The notes under the pieces: model-generated
What the model was told of the DNA's origin: nothing
Databases searched by the model: none
The model's input: only the letters and a program-made list of their open reading frames with translations
Translations under genes and position numbers: made by a program
Assembly (NCBI GenBank): GCA_016183815.1
Contig: JACPDW010000008.1
Location: forward strand, 62,001 to 126,000
Length of the DNA: 64,000 nucleotides
Source of the DNA: Flavobacteriia bacterium
GTDB lineage: Bacteria > Bacteroidota > Bacteroidia > Flavobacteriales_D > Crocinitomicaceae
Reading direction: 5' to 3'
Shown here: one piece after another, positions 36,944 through 45,040 of the stretch
Layout of the letters: every line of letters starts with the position of its first letter
How positions within the stretch are numbered: position 1 is the stretch's first letter

Positions 36944-37258
36944 ATGAATAAAAAACATCATCAAGGTTACAAATATTCAATTTTATATAGGTTACAAAAA
37001 ATGCCCTATGATGAATATAAAATTGCTGTGAATTTTTTGCCTGCATGGTTGAAAATTAGTCGTACAACTTTTTACAGATGGTTGTATTTACCAAATGATT
37101 CACATTTTGAAATTCCTGCAAATTGCATGGTTTATTTGAGCAATTTTTTTGAATGTGAAATGAAAGAGTTGTATCTTTCTTCACCACCAACAAAAGACAT
37201 TAAAAATGCTTTTTGTGAATTTAAAGAAGTGTATTATGTAAATACTTTATTCAAATAA
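36944..37258 (+). CDS. Putative helix-turn-helix early protein
   Basis: 104 residues. The segment LPAWLKISRTTFYRWLYLPNDSHFEIPANCMVYLSNFF resembles an HTH with a recognition helix (SRTTFYRWL) and the downstream helices of Cro/XRE-like proteins. It may act opposite the repressor or on replication. Moderately supported. Confidence 0.6.
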   Translation: MNKKHHQGYKYSILYRLQKMPYDEYKIAVNFLPAWLKISRTTFYRWLYLPNDSHFEIPANCMVYLSNFFECEMKELYLSSPPTKDIKNAFCEFKEVYYVNTLFK

Positions 37259-37260
37259 TC

Positions 37261-37434
37261 ATGAGAAAATTTTTACACTTAGAAATGCCCCCATTGGAAG
37301 CAAATAGAGAATTACAAAAAACTTTCTGTAAACTTTCTCAAAAGTGTGTAGAAAAAGACGGTTGTAAAAGCTGTTTGTATTCAGAAGACAATATTAAAGT
37401 GTTTCAAATGCGTTTTAAAGATTTAGAAAAATGA
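37261..37434 (+). CDS. Small Cys-rich provirus protein
   Basis: 57 residues (MRKFLHLEMPPLEANREL... KCVEKDGCKSCLY...). Four cysteines in C-x8-C-x6-C-x2-C spacing suggest a possible zinc knuckle. Its stop overlaps the next ATG (ATGA), so it is translationally coupled. Confidence 0.5.
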   Translation: MRKFLHLEMPPLEANRELQKTFCKLSQKCVEKDGCKSCLYSEDNIKVFQMRFKDLEK

Positions 37435-37652
37435 ATTATCAAAAATTATTTATTTTTCTTCATGAACAACATGAATTAATCCTTTTGAATGAAGAAATGC
37501 AAGAAATAGTTAAAATTGTTAAAGAAATGATTGAAGAAGATGAATCCAAAGAAATGCAGAAAATAACTGCAAGAAAATCTTGCAACCATTCATGTAGCCC
37601 ATCAGATTTCTACAAAAGTGGGAAGTGCGATATAAAAGGTTGTTATCCTTAA
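37431..37652 (+). CDS. Small Cys-rich provirus protein
   Basis: 73 residues: an acidic helical N-terminal half and a Cys-containing tail (SCNHSCSPSDFYKSGKCDIKGC). Coupled by ATGA to the preceding Cys-rich gene, so the two may act together. No known family. Confidence 0.5.
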   Translation: MNYQKLFIFLHEQHELILLNEEMQEIVKIVKEMIEEDESKEMQKITARKSCNHSCSPSDFYKSGKCDIKGCYP

Positions 37653-37669
37653 TTTTAAAATAAGTAAAT

Positions 37670-37879
37670 ATGAAAAAAACATTTAAAGCGTTCTCCATAG
37701 TACTTTTAGGAAGTATTATTTTTAGTGGACTTGTTTACATAGCAATAGCTTTTGTCCTTGCTGAATTAAACCCATTTTTTTGGTCTATAAATGCAAGGGG
37801 TTTAATGGTATTTTTGATATTTTGCTACGCTTCTTTCATTCCATTAATGGTAATAGCTTTGAAAAGTGAAATGGAATGA
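37670..37879 (+). CDS. Two-helix membrane protein
   Basis: 69 residues with hydrophobic segments at ~8-32 and ~43-62. No recognised family. Confidence 0.5.
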   Translation: MKKTFKAFSIVLLGSIIFSGLVYIAIAFVLAELNPFFWSINARGLMVFLIFCYASFIPLMVIALKSEME

Positions 37880-37927
37880 TAACACAAAGCTAAACTACGG
37901 CGAAGTCTAGTTTTAGCGACTGTTATC
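37878..37927 (+). other. Stable nested stem-loop
   Basis: GATAACA (37878-37884) pairs with TGTTATC (37921-37927), and inside it GCTAAACTA (37889-37897) pairs with TAGTTTTAGC (37908-37917) with one bulge. It overlaps the stop codon of the preceding gene. No U run follows, so it is more likely a processing or regulatory hairpin than a simple terminator. Confidence 0.5.
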
Positions 37928-37968
37928 GTTTCGTTTAAAAAAAATAGTAACCAATTAAATTAAAATAT

Positions 37969-38124
37969 ATGTTTAAAAAGAAAAAACCAATTGCAAAAGT
38001 AGATGATGTAAAAATGGCAGGTGCTTTTGATCAACAACGTCCTTTAGATGTTAAAAAAATTATTAAAGAAAGTAATAAGGCAATCGAAAAAAGTAAAAAA
38101 ACTTGTAAAAATAAGAAAAAATGA
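37969..38124 (+). CDS. Small basic provirus protein
   Basis: 51 residues (MFKKKKPIAKVDDVKMAGAF... KKTCKNKKK), strongly lysine-rich at both ends, coupled by ATGA to the next gene. Probably nucleic-acid associated by charge; unknown family. Confidence 0.5.
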   Translation: MFKKKKPIAKVDDVKMAGAFDQQRPLDVKKIIKESNKAIEKSKKTCKNKKK

Positions 38125-39059
38125 TACGGAAAATAAACGATACTTTTAATGATGGAAAATCAACGGCAGATTTGTTTTGGGATAAAACAAATACTATGTT
38201 TTTTTATCGCAGTTTTAGAAAAAATATTGATGTTCCAAAAGATTTTATACTAAATATCAACGATGCTAAAAAAGTTATTGAAAGGTATAAATTAAGAGGT
38301 TTTCAATTTGGCAATTGGCTTACAACAGAAGACAGATACAATTATATAGCTGCTTTATTTATCAGTCTTTATGATTTAAACAAAGTTTTGCGTTTTCCAA
38401 ACAATAATTTAGGATTAAATGCTTCTTTAGGCATTGCTTTGGGATCTCGTGGTGTTCCGAATGCACTCGCACACTTTGAACCTAAAAACGAAGTGATAAA
38501 TATTTCAAGATATATAAGGGAAGATGTTCTTAAAAAAGCACTTGAAAATTCAGGAGTAGAAGTTCCCGAACATATTCCAAAAAATATACGATTTATTAAT
38601 TCAGGAGGAATTGGCTCTTTTGCTCATGAATACGGTCATTTTTTAGATTTAATGTTTGGTACTTATACAGAACAACACGAAAAATATCCTTTTTTAACTG
38701 GTCCAGGAAAATCAGTATCAAAAAAAAGAATTAACTACTCTTCTAATCAACCAATGAGAATACTTGTTGAAGATATTTTTCAAATACTTTTTTATGGACT
38801 TAATCCAAATAAATCTAAATCAAATTTTGCTTATCGTTTAGAAGCTACAAAAAATGATTATTTGCAAAATAGACAAGAAATATTTGCACGTTGTTTTGAG
38901 CAATATATATCCCATAAACTTCTATATACTTATAAAATTAACAATGATTTTATGACTAAACCGAAATATAAGGCAAAACACTACCTTTCTCCAAAGGAAA
39001 TGGAATTAATTATTCCACTTTTTGACAAATTAATTTCTTTAATGAGAGAAAAATTATAA
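38121..39059 (+). CDS. LPD1-like zincin-type protein
   Basis: 312 residues. The motif GIGSFAHEYGHFLDLMFG (~residue 165) contains HExxH, the zinc-binding signature of zincin metalloproteases, in the HEYGH-LD form of large polyvalent protein-associated domain 1. A later conserved segment (NRQEIFARCFEQYI) fits the same family, where an E-x-x-A-R acidic residue is expected. In other phages LPD1 occurs in giant multi-domain proteins injected with DNA; here it stands alone next to the primase-helicase. Proteolytic activity is possible but unproven. Confidence 0.7.
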   Translation: MIRKINDTFNDGKSTADLFWDKTNTMFFYRSFRKNIDVPKDFILNINDAKKVIERYKLRGFQFGNWLTTEDRYNYIAALFISLYDLNKVLRFPNNNLGLNASLGIALGSRGVPNALAHFEPKNEVINISRYIREDVLKKALENSGVEVPEHIPKNIRFINSGGIGSFAHEYGHFLDLMFGTYTEQHEKYPFLTGPGKSVSKKRINYSSNQPMRILVEDIFQILFYGLNPNKSKSNFAYRLEATKNDYLQNRQEIFARCFEQYISHKLLYTYKINNDFMTKPKYKAKHYLSPKEMELIIPLFDKLISLMREKL

Positions 39060-39061
39060 TC

Positions 39062-39340
39062 ATGATAGTTTCAGATTACATTTCAAACGATTTTAAACCT
39101 ATTCCTTTAAATCCTCATTGGTTAATTAAATTAGGTTTTAAAATAGTCAATAGAGAAAAACCAATAGGTTCTTGTTTTCTCAAAAAATTGACTAAAGATG
39201 ATTTTATATGTGTGTATTCTGATATGAGTGTTTCATTACTTTCTGATAATAAAATCTCTCATGTATTGCCACGTACTTACCATGTACATCAAATACAATT
39301 GCTTTTCTATTCTTTAACTGGTAATAAACTAGAATTATGA
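39062..39340 (+). CDS. Hypothetical provirus protein
   Basis: 92 residues, no recognised domain, overlapping the primase-helicase start by 4 bp (ATGA). Probably co-translated with it and possibly involved in replication. Confidence 0.5.
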   Translation: MIVSDYISNDFKPIPLNPHWLIKLGFKIVNREKPIGSCFLKKLTKDDFICVYSDMSVSLLSDNKISHVLPRTYHVHQIQLLFYSLTGNKLEL

Positions 39341-41625
39341 AATTAAAAGACTGTTATGAAAAGTATCAAGATTTGTACCGTAAAAAATATGTTTTCGATC
39401 CTGATGAAAAAACTTTTTTTACTTCCAATCTATCTACTTTTGTTTTGCCTACTGATTTTACTCATTGGGAAGTAAAAGAAATAAAACTCAAACAATACGC
39501 TGAAAAAAGATTTAAAGAATTAAATATTACTCCTGGTCTAAATATTATTAGTGATAAACCAATTTTTAATATTACAGATAGAGGAGATATAGAAATTGCT
39601 CAATTTTCTTTAAAAAAAGAGTTTTATTTTCAAAAAGAAAAACTTTGTCATCAAAAACGATTAAATCCAATCGATGAAAAAATTTGTGAGGGAAAATACG
39701 ATTTTACTTTTGCTAAAAATGTACCTTTTTTTTCTCCACTTTTATTGGATTTGTATTCAGAAAAAAAACAAATTGAAACACTTTGTATTACAGAGGGACA
39801 ATTTAAGGCCTGGAAAGCGTGTGATAAAAATATTCCTACCGTTGGTTTAACTTCAATTTCTCACTATAAAGAAAATTCTTCAGGCAAAATTCACTATGAA
39901 ATAATTGAGTTAATTAGATCTTGTAATGTTAAAAAGATTGTTATTCTTTGGGACGGTGATTGTAAGAACATTAGTAGTAAATCCCTAGAACAGGGAAAGG
40001 ATTTATCCCTACGACCTAGATTGTTTTATAAATCAGCTCTTACCATTCGAGATTTGATTTTTGAATACATTTCTTCTAAAAAAATTTCTGTTTATTTTGC
40101 CACTATCAAAACCGATGAATTAGAGGGAAAACCAAAAGGCTTTGACGACCTTTTAATTACTCATTCAGGCAAAGCCAAAGAGATAAAAAGAAGTTTTGAA
40201 CAGATCGGTGAAATGCCTAGTCAATATTTTGATTGGATTAATATTTCAACTGATATTGGAGCAAAAAAATTAAGACAATACTTTAATCTGCATAATGTGA
40301 ATGAGTTTTATCATTTTCATAGTGCTGGTATTAAAGAAAAGAATTTTGTCTATTTTGGCAGTACATATAAAATTGCTAAAGGTATGCCAGTCATTGAAGT
40401 TCCTTTGGCTGTTAAATCTTATAAAAGAATTGGAGTTAATTATTATAAAATAATCAATTGTCCTGTTCCATTTGGAAAAAAAGGAGATACACGGCTTGAA
40501 GAAGTTTTAGAACCGTGGAGCAAAGAAGAAATTAAGTTAGACCACGGAAAAGAAATTATTCATCAAATTGAAAAATACGAGGGTTTTACAAATGTTGCAA
40601 GTCATACCGATTATCAACCAATTATCAATAATCATTGGAATCTTTATTATAATGTAAAGCATGATTTAAAAGAGGGTGATTATCCTCATATAAAAATGCT
40701 TTTAGAACATCTTTTTGAAGAACAGTATGAAATGATTTTAGATTATATTTCTATTCTTTACCGTTTTCCTATACAAAAATTACCAGTTATTTGTCTTGTT
40801 TCCAAACAACAAAACACAGGAAAATCCACTTTTATTTTTTTAATGAAATTGATTTTTAAGCAAAACATGACTATTATCAGTAATAACGATTTAACGAACG
40901 ATTTTAATTCTCATTGGACCAGTAAATTAATTGTTGCCAGTGAAGAAACTTTACTAGAGAAAAAAGACGGTTATGAAAAAATTAAATCATTAAGCACGGC
41001 AAAAGATGCTTTAAGACATGAAAAAAGCAAAACGCCTAAAAGTATTCCTAATATGCTGCACTTTATTTTTTGTTCAAACCATGAAGACGATTTTATTAAA
41101 ATTGACGATTACGATTCTCGTTTGTGGATTAGAAAAATAAAGACTTTAAGCAATAGAATTAATAAATTTGATGAAAAATTAGAAAATGAAATTCCTTTTT
41201 TTGTTCATTTTATAGCAAATAGAGAAATTCAATATCCTGATACAGGAAACCGTTTGTATTTTCATGAAAAAGATTTTAAAACATCTGCTTTCTTTAATGT
41301 AGTTCGACATTCTGAACCAAATGTAATTAAAGAAATTAGATTAAAATTAGAAGACTATTTCACTATTTTTCCTTTAAATGAAAAACTTCATTTAACAACT
41401 CAAAATTTACGCCAATATTTTGGTATAAAAGGAGAAGACAATTACATTAATAAAGTCATAAAAAGCTATTTGAATGTGAATAGATATGAAAATGACAAAG
41501 GAGAACCTGCTGTAACAACGTATTCGTTTAATCAAATAGATTATAATAATTTAGAGTTTCCTTTACTTATAAAAGACAAAGGACGACCGTTTGTATTTTA
41601 TAAAAATGATTTTATTAAAAAATAA
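39337..41625 (+). CDS. Replication primase-helicase (TOPRIM-like + SF3 helicase)
   Basis: 762 residues. The N-terminal part (~140-300) resembles the DUF3854/TOPRIM-like region: LCITEGQFKAWKA, then VILWDGD and FDDLLI. The C-terminal part has a superfamily 3-type helicase with Walker A SKQQNTGKSTF (~491), LIVASEET as Walker B-like, and FCSNHEDDF as motif C-like sensor. It is the only replication enzyme in the element, so it probably initiates and primes provirus replication. Confidence 0.85.
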   Translation: MKLKDCYEKYQDLYRKKYVFDPDEKTFFTSNLSTFVLPTDFTHWEVKEIKLKQYAEKRFKELNITPGLNIISDKPIFNITDRGDIEIAQFSLKKEFYFQKEKLCHQKRLNPIDEKICEGKYDFTFAKNVPFFSPLLLDLYSEKKQIETLCITEGQFKAWKACDKNIPTVGLTSISHYKENSSGKIHYEIIELIRSCNVKKIVILWDGDCKNISSKSLEQGKDLSLRPRLFYKSALTIRDLIFEYISSKKISVYFATIKTDELEGKPKGFDDLLITHSGKAKEIKRSFEQIGEMPSQYFDWINISTDIGAKKLRQYFNLHNVNEFYHFHSAGIKEKNFVYFGSTYKIAKGMPVIEVPLAVKSYKRIGVNYYKIINCPVPFGKKGDTRLEEVLEPWSKEEIKLDHGKEIIHQIEKYEGFTNVASHTDYQPIINNHWNLYYNVKHDLKEGDYPHIKMLLEHLFEEQYEMILDYISILYRFPIQKLPVICLVSKQQNTGKSTFIFLMKLIFKQNMTIISNNDLTNDFNSHWTSKLIVASEETLLEKKDGYEKIKSLSTAKDALRHEKSKTPKSIPNMLHFIFCSNHEDDFIKIDDYDSRLWIRKIKTLSNRINKFDEKLENEIPFFVHFIANREIQYPDTGNRLYFHEKDFKTSAFFNVVRHSEPNVIKEIRLKLEDYFTIFPLNEKLHLTTQNLRQYFGIKGEDNYINKVIKSYLNVNRYENDKGEPAVTTYSFNQIDYNNLEFPLLIKDKGRPFVFYKNDFIKK

Positions 41626-41637
41626 CAAATAAATACT

Positions 41638-41841
41638 ATGAAAATTTTAGGAAAAAAATTAGTTGTTTTTGCTTTACATCAAAAAAAATTGATTTATTTA
41701 GATTTTGTTGATTCTAAAAAAGAAGCAGATACAGTTTTAGGTCTGGTACGCTCAACAAACAATGTTGATGCTTATGGATTCTTTGCTATGAATGAATTGA
41801 ATGAATTTTTTAATGAAGTAATGGAAAATTCACCTTTTTAA
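41638..41841 (+). CDS. Small hypothetical provirus protein
   Basis: 67 residues, mixed alpha/beta composition, no recognised domain. It follows the primase-helicase by 12 bp and is followed by a strong stem-loop. Confidence 0.5.
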   Translation: MKILGKKLVVFALHQKKLIYLDFVDSKKEADTVLGLVRSTNNVDAYGFFAMNELNEFFNEVMENSPF

Positions 41842-41864
41842 GCTTACCCCATTTGGGGGAAGCT
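41841..41864 (+). other. GC-rich stem-loop after the replication genes
   Basis: AGCTTACCCC (41841-41850), loop ATTT, GGGGGAAGCT (41855-41864), nine of ten pairs. No U run follows directly, so termination or mRNA end protection are both possible. Confidence 0.5.
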
Positions 41865-41899
41865 CCACTTCATTAAAAAAAGTTTTATACCTTTAAACC

Positions 41900-42652
41900 A
41901 TGGAAAATAATGAAAACCTTATTAAAGAATACAATAAGAAAACAAAAGGAGTTATCAATTATTACAAACATACCCTTTTTGTTTCTACTTTTCATTCTAC
42001 TTCGATTGAAGGAAGTACTTTAACAGAAAATCAAGTAATTGACTTGTTAGATTATGGTAAAACCGTTGCTAATAAACCTTTTGAACATCATTTGATGGTT
42101 ACAGACCATTACAAAGCGATTATTTATACAATGAATTTAGCAAAAAACAAAACAAAACTTTCTGTTAGTGAACTCCAAAATATAAGTGCATTAATAATGC
42201 AAAATACAGGTAAAATTGTAAATACTTCTTTAGGTAGTTATGATATTTCTAAAGGAGAATTTAGAAAAAGTGGTGTTTTTGCTGGAAAACGACAATTTCC
42301 TGATGCAAAAAAAGTTCCTGAATTAATTAAAAATATGTTGCAATCTTTTAATAAAGAATTAAACCTAGTTAAAAGTATAGAGGATAAAATTAAATTATCT
42401 TTTAAAATTCATTTTGACTTTGTTTCTATTCACCCTTTTGGTGATGGAAATGGAAGAGTTTCAAGATTATTAATGAATTATGTACAAAATTTTTTTAATC
42501 TTCCTCTTTGTGTGGTTTCTAAAAACTCAAGATTGAAATATATTGAAGCACTTGAAAAAACAAGAAAAACTGAAAATATAGATGTTTTTTATAAATTCAT
42601 GTTTGCTGAATATTCTAAATTTCTTAAATCTGAAATAAAAAAAATTATATGA
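41900..42652 (+). CDS. Fic-domain protein with built-in inhibitory helix
   Basis: 250 residues. The catalytic motif HPFGDGNGR (~177) is intact with its His, so AMP transfer to protein hydroxyls is the expected chemistry. An N-terminal inhibitory motif [ST]xxxE[GN], here STSIEG (~33-38), marks a class II Fic that is self-inhibited. In a provirus it may modify host proteins, act as a guard or toxin, or modulate infection; the target cannot be inferred. Confidence 0.9.
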   Translation: MENNENLIKEYNKKTKGVINYYKHTLFVSTFHSTSIEGSTLTENQVIDLLDYGKTVANKPFEHHLMVTDHYKAIIYTMNLAKNKTKLSVSELQNISALIMQNTGKIVNTSLGSYDISKGEFRKSGVFAGKRQFPDAKKVPELIKNMLQSFNKELNLVKSIEDKIKLSFKIHFDFVSIHPFGDGNGRVSRLLMNYVQNFFNLPLCVVSKNSRLKYIEALEKTRKTENIDVFYKFMFAEYSKFLKSEIKKII

Positions 42653-42658
42653 TTTTCC

Positions 42659-42687
42659 TTGTTTATTAAAAATTTGTTGTATGTTTG
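42659..42687 (+). promoter_or_regulatory. Promoter in front of a structured RNA
   Basis: TTG at 42659-42661 and TATGTTTG at 42680-42687, 18 bp apart, fit the Bacteroidetes promoter consensus. Transcription would start near 42692, precisely where the first paired segment of the candidate RNA begins. Confidence 0.6.
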
Positions 42688-42691
42688 TCGT

Positions 42692-42833
42692 GCAGAAATC
42701 ATTTAGACGAAGTTCTAAATTAATTTATTTACGATAGTCGTTGCCTCATGGGTAACAAAACCGAAAGGTTTGTTGATTCTATTCTCTGAATGGTTTCTGC
42801 AACCCTAAAAGGCAACGGCGTACATACTTTTTT
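42692..42833 (+). ncRNA. Candidate structured non-coding RNA with pseudoknot
   Basis: Three helices are visible. Helix A: 42692-42703 (GCAGAAATCATT) with 42789-42800 (AATGGTTTCTGC), 12 pairs with one U-G. Helix C: 42754-42762 with 42767-42774 closed by a GAAA tetraloop. Helix B: 42737-42746 (GTCGTTGCCT) with 42810-42819 (AGGCAACGGC), 10 pairs with one U-G. B's 5' strand lies inside helix A and its 3' strand outside, so A and B form a pseudoknot or are alternatives. A run of six U ends it (42828-42833). It matches no RNA family I know. Confidence 0.6.
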
Positions 42834-42837
42834 AATC

Positions 42838-43068
42838 ATGCAGGAAAAAAAAGAAAATGCAAGAAATGGGAATAGTTTTCCATTTGCACAAAAATCTACA
42901 AATGATGTAGAACATGAACTTTTTCTATTAAAAGAAAAAAGTATTCACAACCAAGTAATAAGCGAGGTTTTTATTAGTTATCTTACAACAGTTCCTGTGG
43001 AGGTTGAACTTAGCAAAGAAGACTACGGCAATTTAACCAGTACTTATTATTCCTCTTTAAAACGATAA
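42838..43068 (+). CDS. Small hypothetical provirus protein
   Basis: Start taken at the ATG at 42838 (MQEKKENARNGNSFPFAQK), because the earlier start at 42790 lies inside the structured RNA. About 76 residues, no recognised domain. An intrinsic terminator follows. Confidence 0.45.
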   Translation: MQEKKENARNGNSFPFAQKSTNDVEHELFLLKEKSIHNQVISEVFISYLTTVPVEVELSKEDYGNLTSTYYSSLKR

Positions 43069-43080
43069 TAATTAAGCAAA

Positions 43081-43108
43081 AGCCATCTGAAAAGGTGGTT
43101 TTTTTTTG
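43081..43108 (+). terminator. Intrinsic terminator
   Basis: GCCATC and GGTGGT around loop TGAAAA, followed by nine T. It ends the transcript of the preceding ORF; its stem also provides the -33 region of the next promoter. Confidence 0.65.
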
Positions 43109-43116
43109 TAATTTTG
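43086..43116 (+). promoter_or_regulatory. Promoter of the RelE-like toxin-antitoxin pair
   Basis: TCTG at 43086-43089, 19 bp, then TAATTTTG at 43109-43116, close to the Bacteroidetes consensus. Start near 43121, 14 nt before the antitoxin ATG. Confidence 0.55.
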
Positions 43117-43134
43117 TAAAAAAAAAAAATAGCT

Positions 43135-43335
43135 ATGGCAACATTAGTAATTAATACAAGTAATCAAAATGAATTAAATTTATTAAAAAGTTTATTAAAG
43201 CAAATGCGAATTAAAAGTAAAGAATTAAAAGCTGAAGAGGAAGAAGATTTTTTACTAGGTCAAATAATGGTTTCAGAAAAAACTGGTAAAACGGTTTCAA
43301 AAGATACCATTATTAAAAAATTAAAAGGTAAATGA
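43135..43335 (+). CDS. Antitoxin of RelE/ParE-type pair
   Basis: 66 residues, acidic middle (LKAEEEEDFLLGQIM) and a C-terminal segment as in small antitoxins of RelE-type toxins. Its stop overlaps the toxin start by 4 bp (ATGA), the classic type II arrangement. Confidence 0.75.
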   Translation: MATLVINTSNQNELNLLKSLLKQMRIKSKELKAEEEEDFLLGQIMVSEKTGKTVSKDTIIKKLKGK

Positions 43336-43601
43336 AAATAAAATTTGATCACTCTTTTAATAAAAAAGTTGATAAACTTAAAAGTAAATTAGTTTCCAAT
43401 AAATTGATAAAAGTTATTGAGCAATGCGAAAAAGCTAAATCAATAAATGAAATACCTAATATAAAAAAAATGGTTTCTTATAAATCATTTTACCGTATCA
43501 AAATTTCAGATTTTAGAATAGGCATTGAATTAATTGATTATGATACTCTTTTGTTTATCACAATAGCACATAGAAAAGATATTTATTCAAAATTTCCATA
43601 A
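43332..43601 (+). CDS. RelE/ParE-family toxin
   Basis: 89 residues with the RelE fold pattern: N-terminal helices (FNKKVDKLKSKL), KKMVSYKSFYRIKISDFRIGIEL and a C-terminal IAHRKDIY.KFP. This HRK-(E/D)-IY ending is typical of RelE-type mRNA interferases. Together with the preceding antitoxin it may stabilise the provirus or act against other phages. Confidence 0.82.
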   Translation: MKIKFDHSFNKKVDKLKSKLVSNKLIKVIEQCEKAKSINEIPNIKKMVSYKSFYRIKISDFRIGIELIDYDTLLFITIAHRKDIYSKFP

Positions 43602-43622
43602 AAATAAACACTTCATTATTGC

Positions 43623-43656
43623 AAACCGTTCAAATTATTTTGAGCGGTTTTTTTTT
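43623..43656 (+). terminator. Intrinsic terminator after the toxin
   Basis: AAACCGTTCA (43623-43632) and TGAGCGGTTT (43641-43650), ten pairs with one G-T, followed by a T run. Confidence 0.75.
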
Positions 43657-43817
43657 GTGCTTTAGCTTTCCAATAATTCCTTTTTTTGAGAAAAAATATA
43701 AGTCAAAAAATAGATGTTTTTACTTTTTTCAGCTAATTTCTGTAAAATTCTGTTGATTTTTATATTAAAAGATAGATAAATAAAGAGAATATTAATCAAC
43801 AAGCACACCCAAAAATA

Positions 43818-43960
43818 TGTTGATTTTCTGTTGACTGCTGTTGATTTTCTGTTGACTGTCAACAAACAGTCAACAAAATGAAAAAAGATGTTGTTGATTA
43901 TGCAAGTCAATAAAAACAATGCTTTACATCAAAATCAACACAATCAACACAAATTTTGAC
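43818..43960. repeat. Iteron-like repeat cluster, candidate replication origin
   Basis: TGTTGATTTTCTGTTGACTG occurs twice in tandem (43818-43837 and 43839-43858, period 21 bp, two helical turns). GTTGACTG (43851-43858) is inverted as CAGTCAAC (43867-43874), and further TGTTGAT/ATCAACA motifs continue to ~43950. The ~540-bp gap holding it (43602-44142) has no convincing gene. Iterons, or operators for a late-gene activator, are the likeliest readings. Confidence 0.55.
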
Positions 43961-44114
43961 TGGTCGGCACGCAATAGAGTAAAATTTGAATTTATAAAAA
44001 AAATAGAAATCCAATAATTAAGATTTTCAAAAGGTAAATCATTACAAAATTGAACAAAAAAAAACAATAAAGAGGTGATGTAATCATTTCAGACATTTCA
44101 ACTAAAATCAAAAG

Positions 44115-44122
44115 TAATTTTG
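44115..44122 (+). promoter_or_regulatory. Candidate -7 box of the packaging operon
   Basis: TAATTTTG fits TAnnTTTG and lies 21 bp before the ATG at 44143. No good -33 TTTG is seen at 19 bp, so an activator may be needed. Confidence 0.35.
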
Positions 44123-44142
44123 TTTAAAATCAATTAGTAATC

Positions 44143-44745
44143 ATGAGCGAAATCTTAAAACATGGAAAACGAAGTTATGCCTTAAACTTCAATCAAAATG
44201 AAATCGATGAAATTAACGAAAAAATCAATCATTTCAATTTAAAATCAGAACGAAATTTTACTAATATCAAGGAGCTGTTTATCGCTCTTCTTGATTTTCA
44301 ATTGGAAAATAAAAACATTTCAGTTGAAAATATTGTTGATAACAACGACACTATCGAGCAATCAAGTGAAATAAAATCAGATGATTTACAGGAAAAATTG
44401 GCAAATGAAATGAATCATTTCATAATGATTTACCCTGAAATGGAGGGTGAAAACATTGAAATTATTTTAAAATCAGCATTAGAAAAAGCGTCTAATCCTC
44501 AAGTCATTGAAGTAGAAGTAGAAAAAATCGTTGAAAAAGAAGTAGAAAAAGCAGACCAGGAAAACGAAAACATTTTAAAAGTAGAATGTTCAGACGTGGA
44601 AAAAAGAATATTAGAAATTGTTGCAACAAACCGAAATCAAAAAGGAGAAAAACCAAAAAGAACGATTGAACAACAATTGCATGACCTAGCATTTGCAAAA
44701 AGTACTTTAAAAAATTACGGAGGCGGTTACTATACTGGTTTATAA
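44143..44745 (+). CDS. Acidic coiled-coil provirus protein
   Basis: 200 residues. A central Glu/Val-rich stretch (VEVEKIVEKEVEKADQENE, ~125-145) should form a coiled coil; the C-terminus is Gly/Tyr rich (NYGGGYYTGL). No known family. First gene of the operon that leads to the packaging ATPase; possibly a scaffold or regulator, but this is only positional. Confidence 0.6.
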   Translation: MSEILKHGKRSYALNFNQNEIDEINEKINHFNLKSERNFTNIKELFIALLDFQLENKNISVENIVDNNDTIEQSSEIKSDDLQEKLANEMNHFIMIYPEMEGENIEIILKSALEKASNPQVIEVEVEKIVEKEVEKADQENENILKVECSDVEKRILEIVATNRNQKGEKPKRTIEQQLHDLAFAKSTLKNYGGGYYTGL

Positions 44746-44746
44746 T

Positions 44747-45040
44747 ATGGAACAAAAAAAATTAAAATCGGTTGCTGATTATATTCAGAAAGTAGCTGAT
44801 ATGGAAAGTGATGTAAAAACCACCATCAAAGTTTTTGCACGTTTGCTTAAATCTTTTGGAATAGATGAAAAAACCTTTGAAGAGGGCGTTGATTTAGCTC
44901 AATTTTTACCTCAATTAGTCGGTAGAATTTCAAAAAAAATGCTTGCAGGTACTTTTGATACCAAAGCATTAGCTGATTTAAGTGCATTAGTGCCGATTTT
45001 TGAGAAATATCAATATTTAAAAGAAGATTTTGAAAAATGA
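44747..45040 (+). CDS. Hypothetical provirus protein
   Basis: 97 residues, predicted mostly helical (SVADYIQKVADMESDVKTTIKVFARLL). One base separates it from the previous gene and it overlaps the next by 4 bp. No recognised domain. Confidence 0.6.
   Translation: MEQKKLKSVADYIQKVADMESDVKTTIKVFARLLKSFGIDEKTFEEGVDLAQFLPQLVGRISKKMLAGTFDTKALADLSALVPIFEKYQYLKEDFEK

Noticed and set aside
43662-43919. 85-codon minus-strand ORF with a VNRKST repeat
   Set aside because: The repeated peptide is a translation of the iteron-like DNA repeat; composition is low complexity and there is no start context. It is better explained as non-coding.
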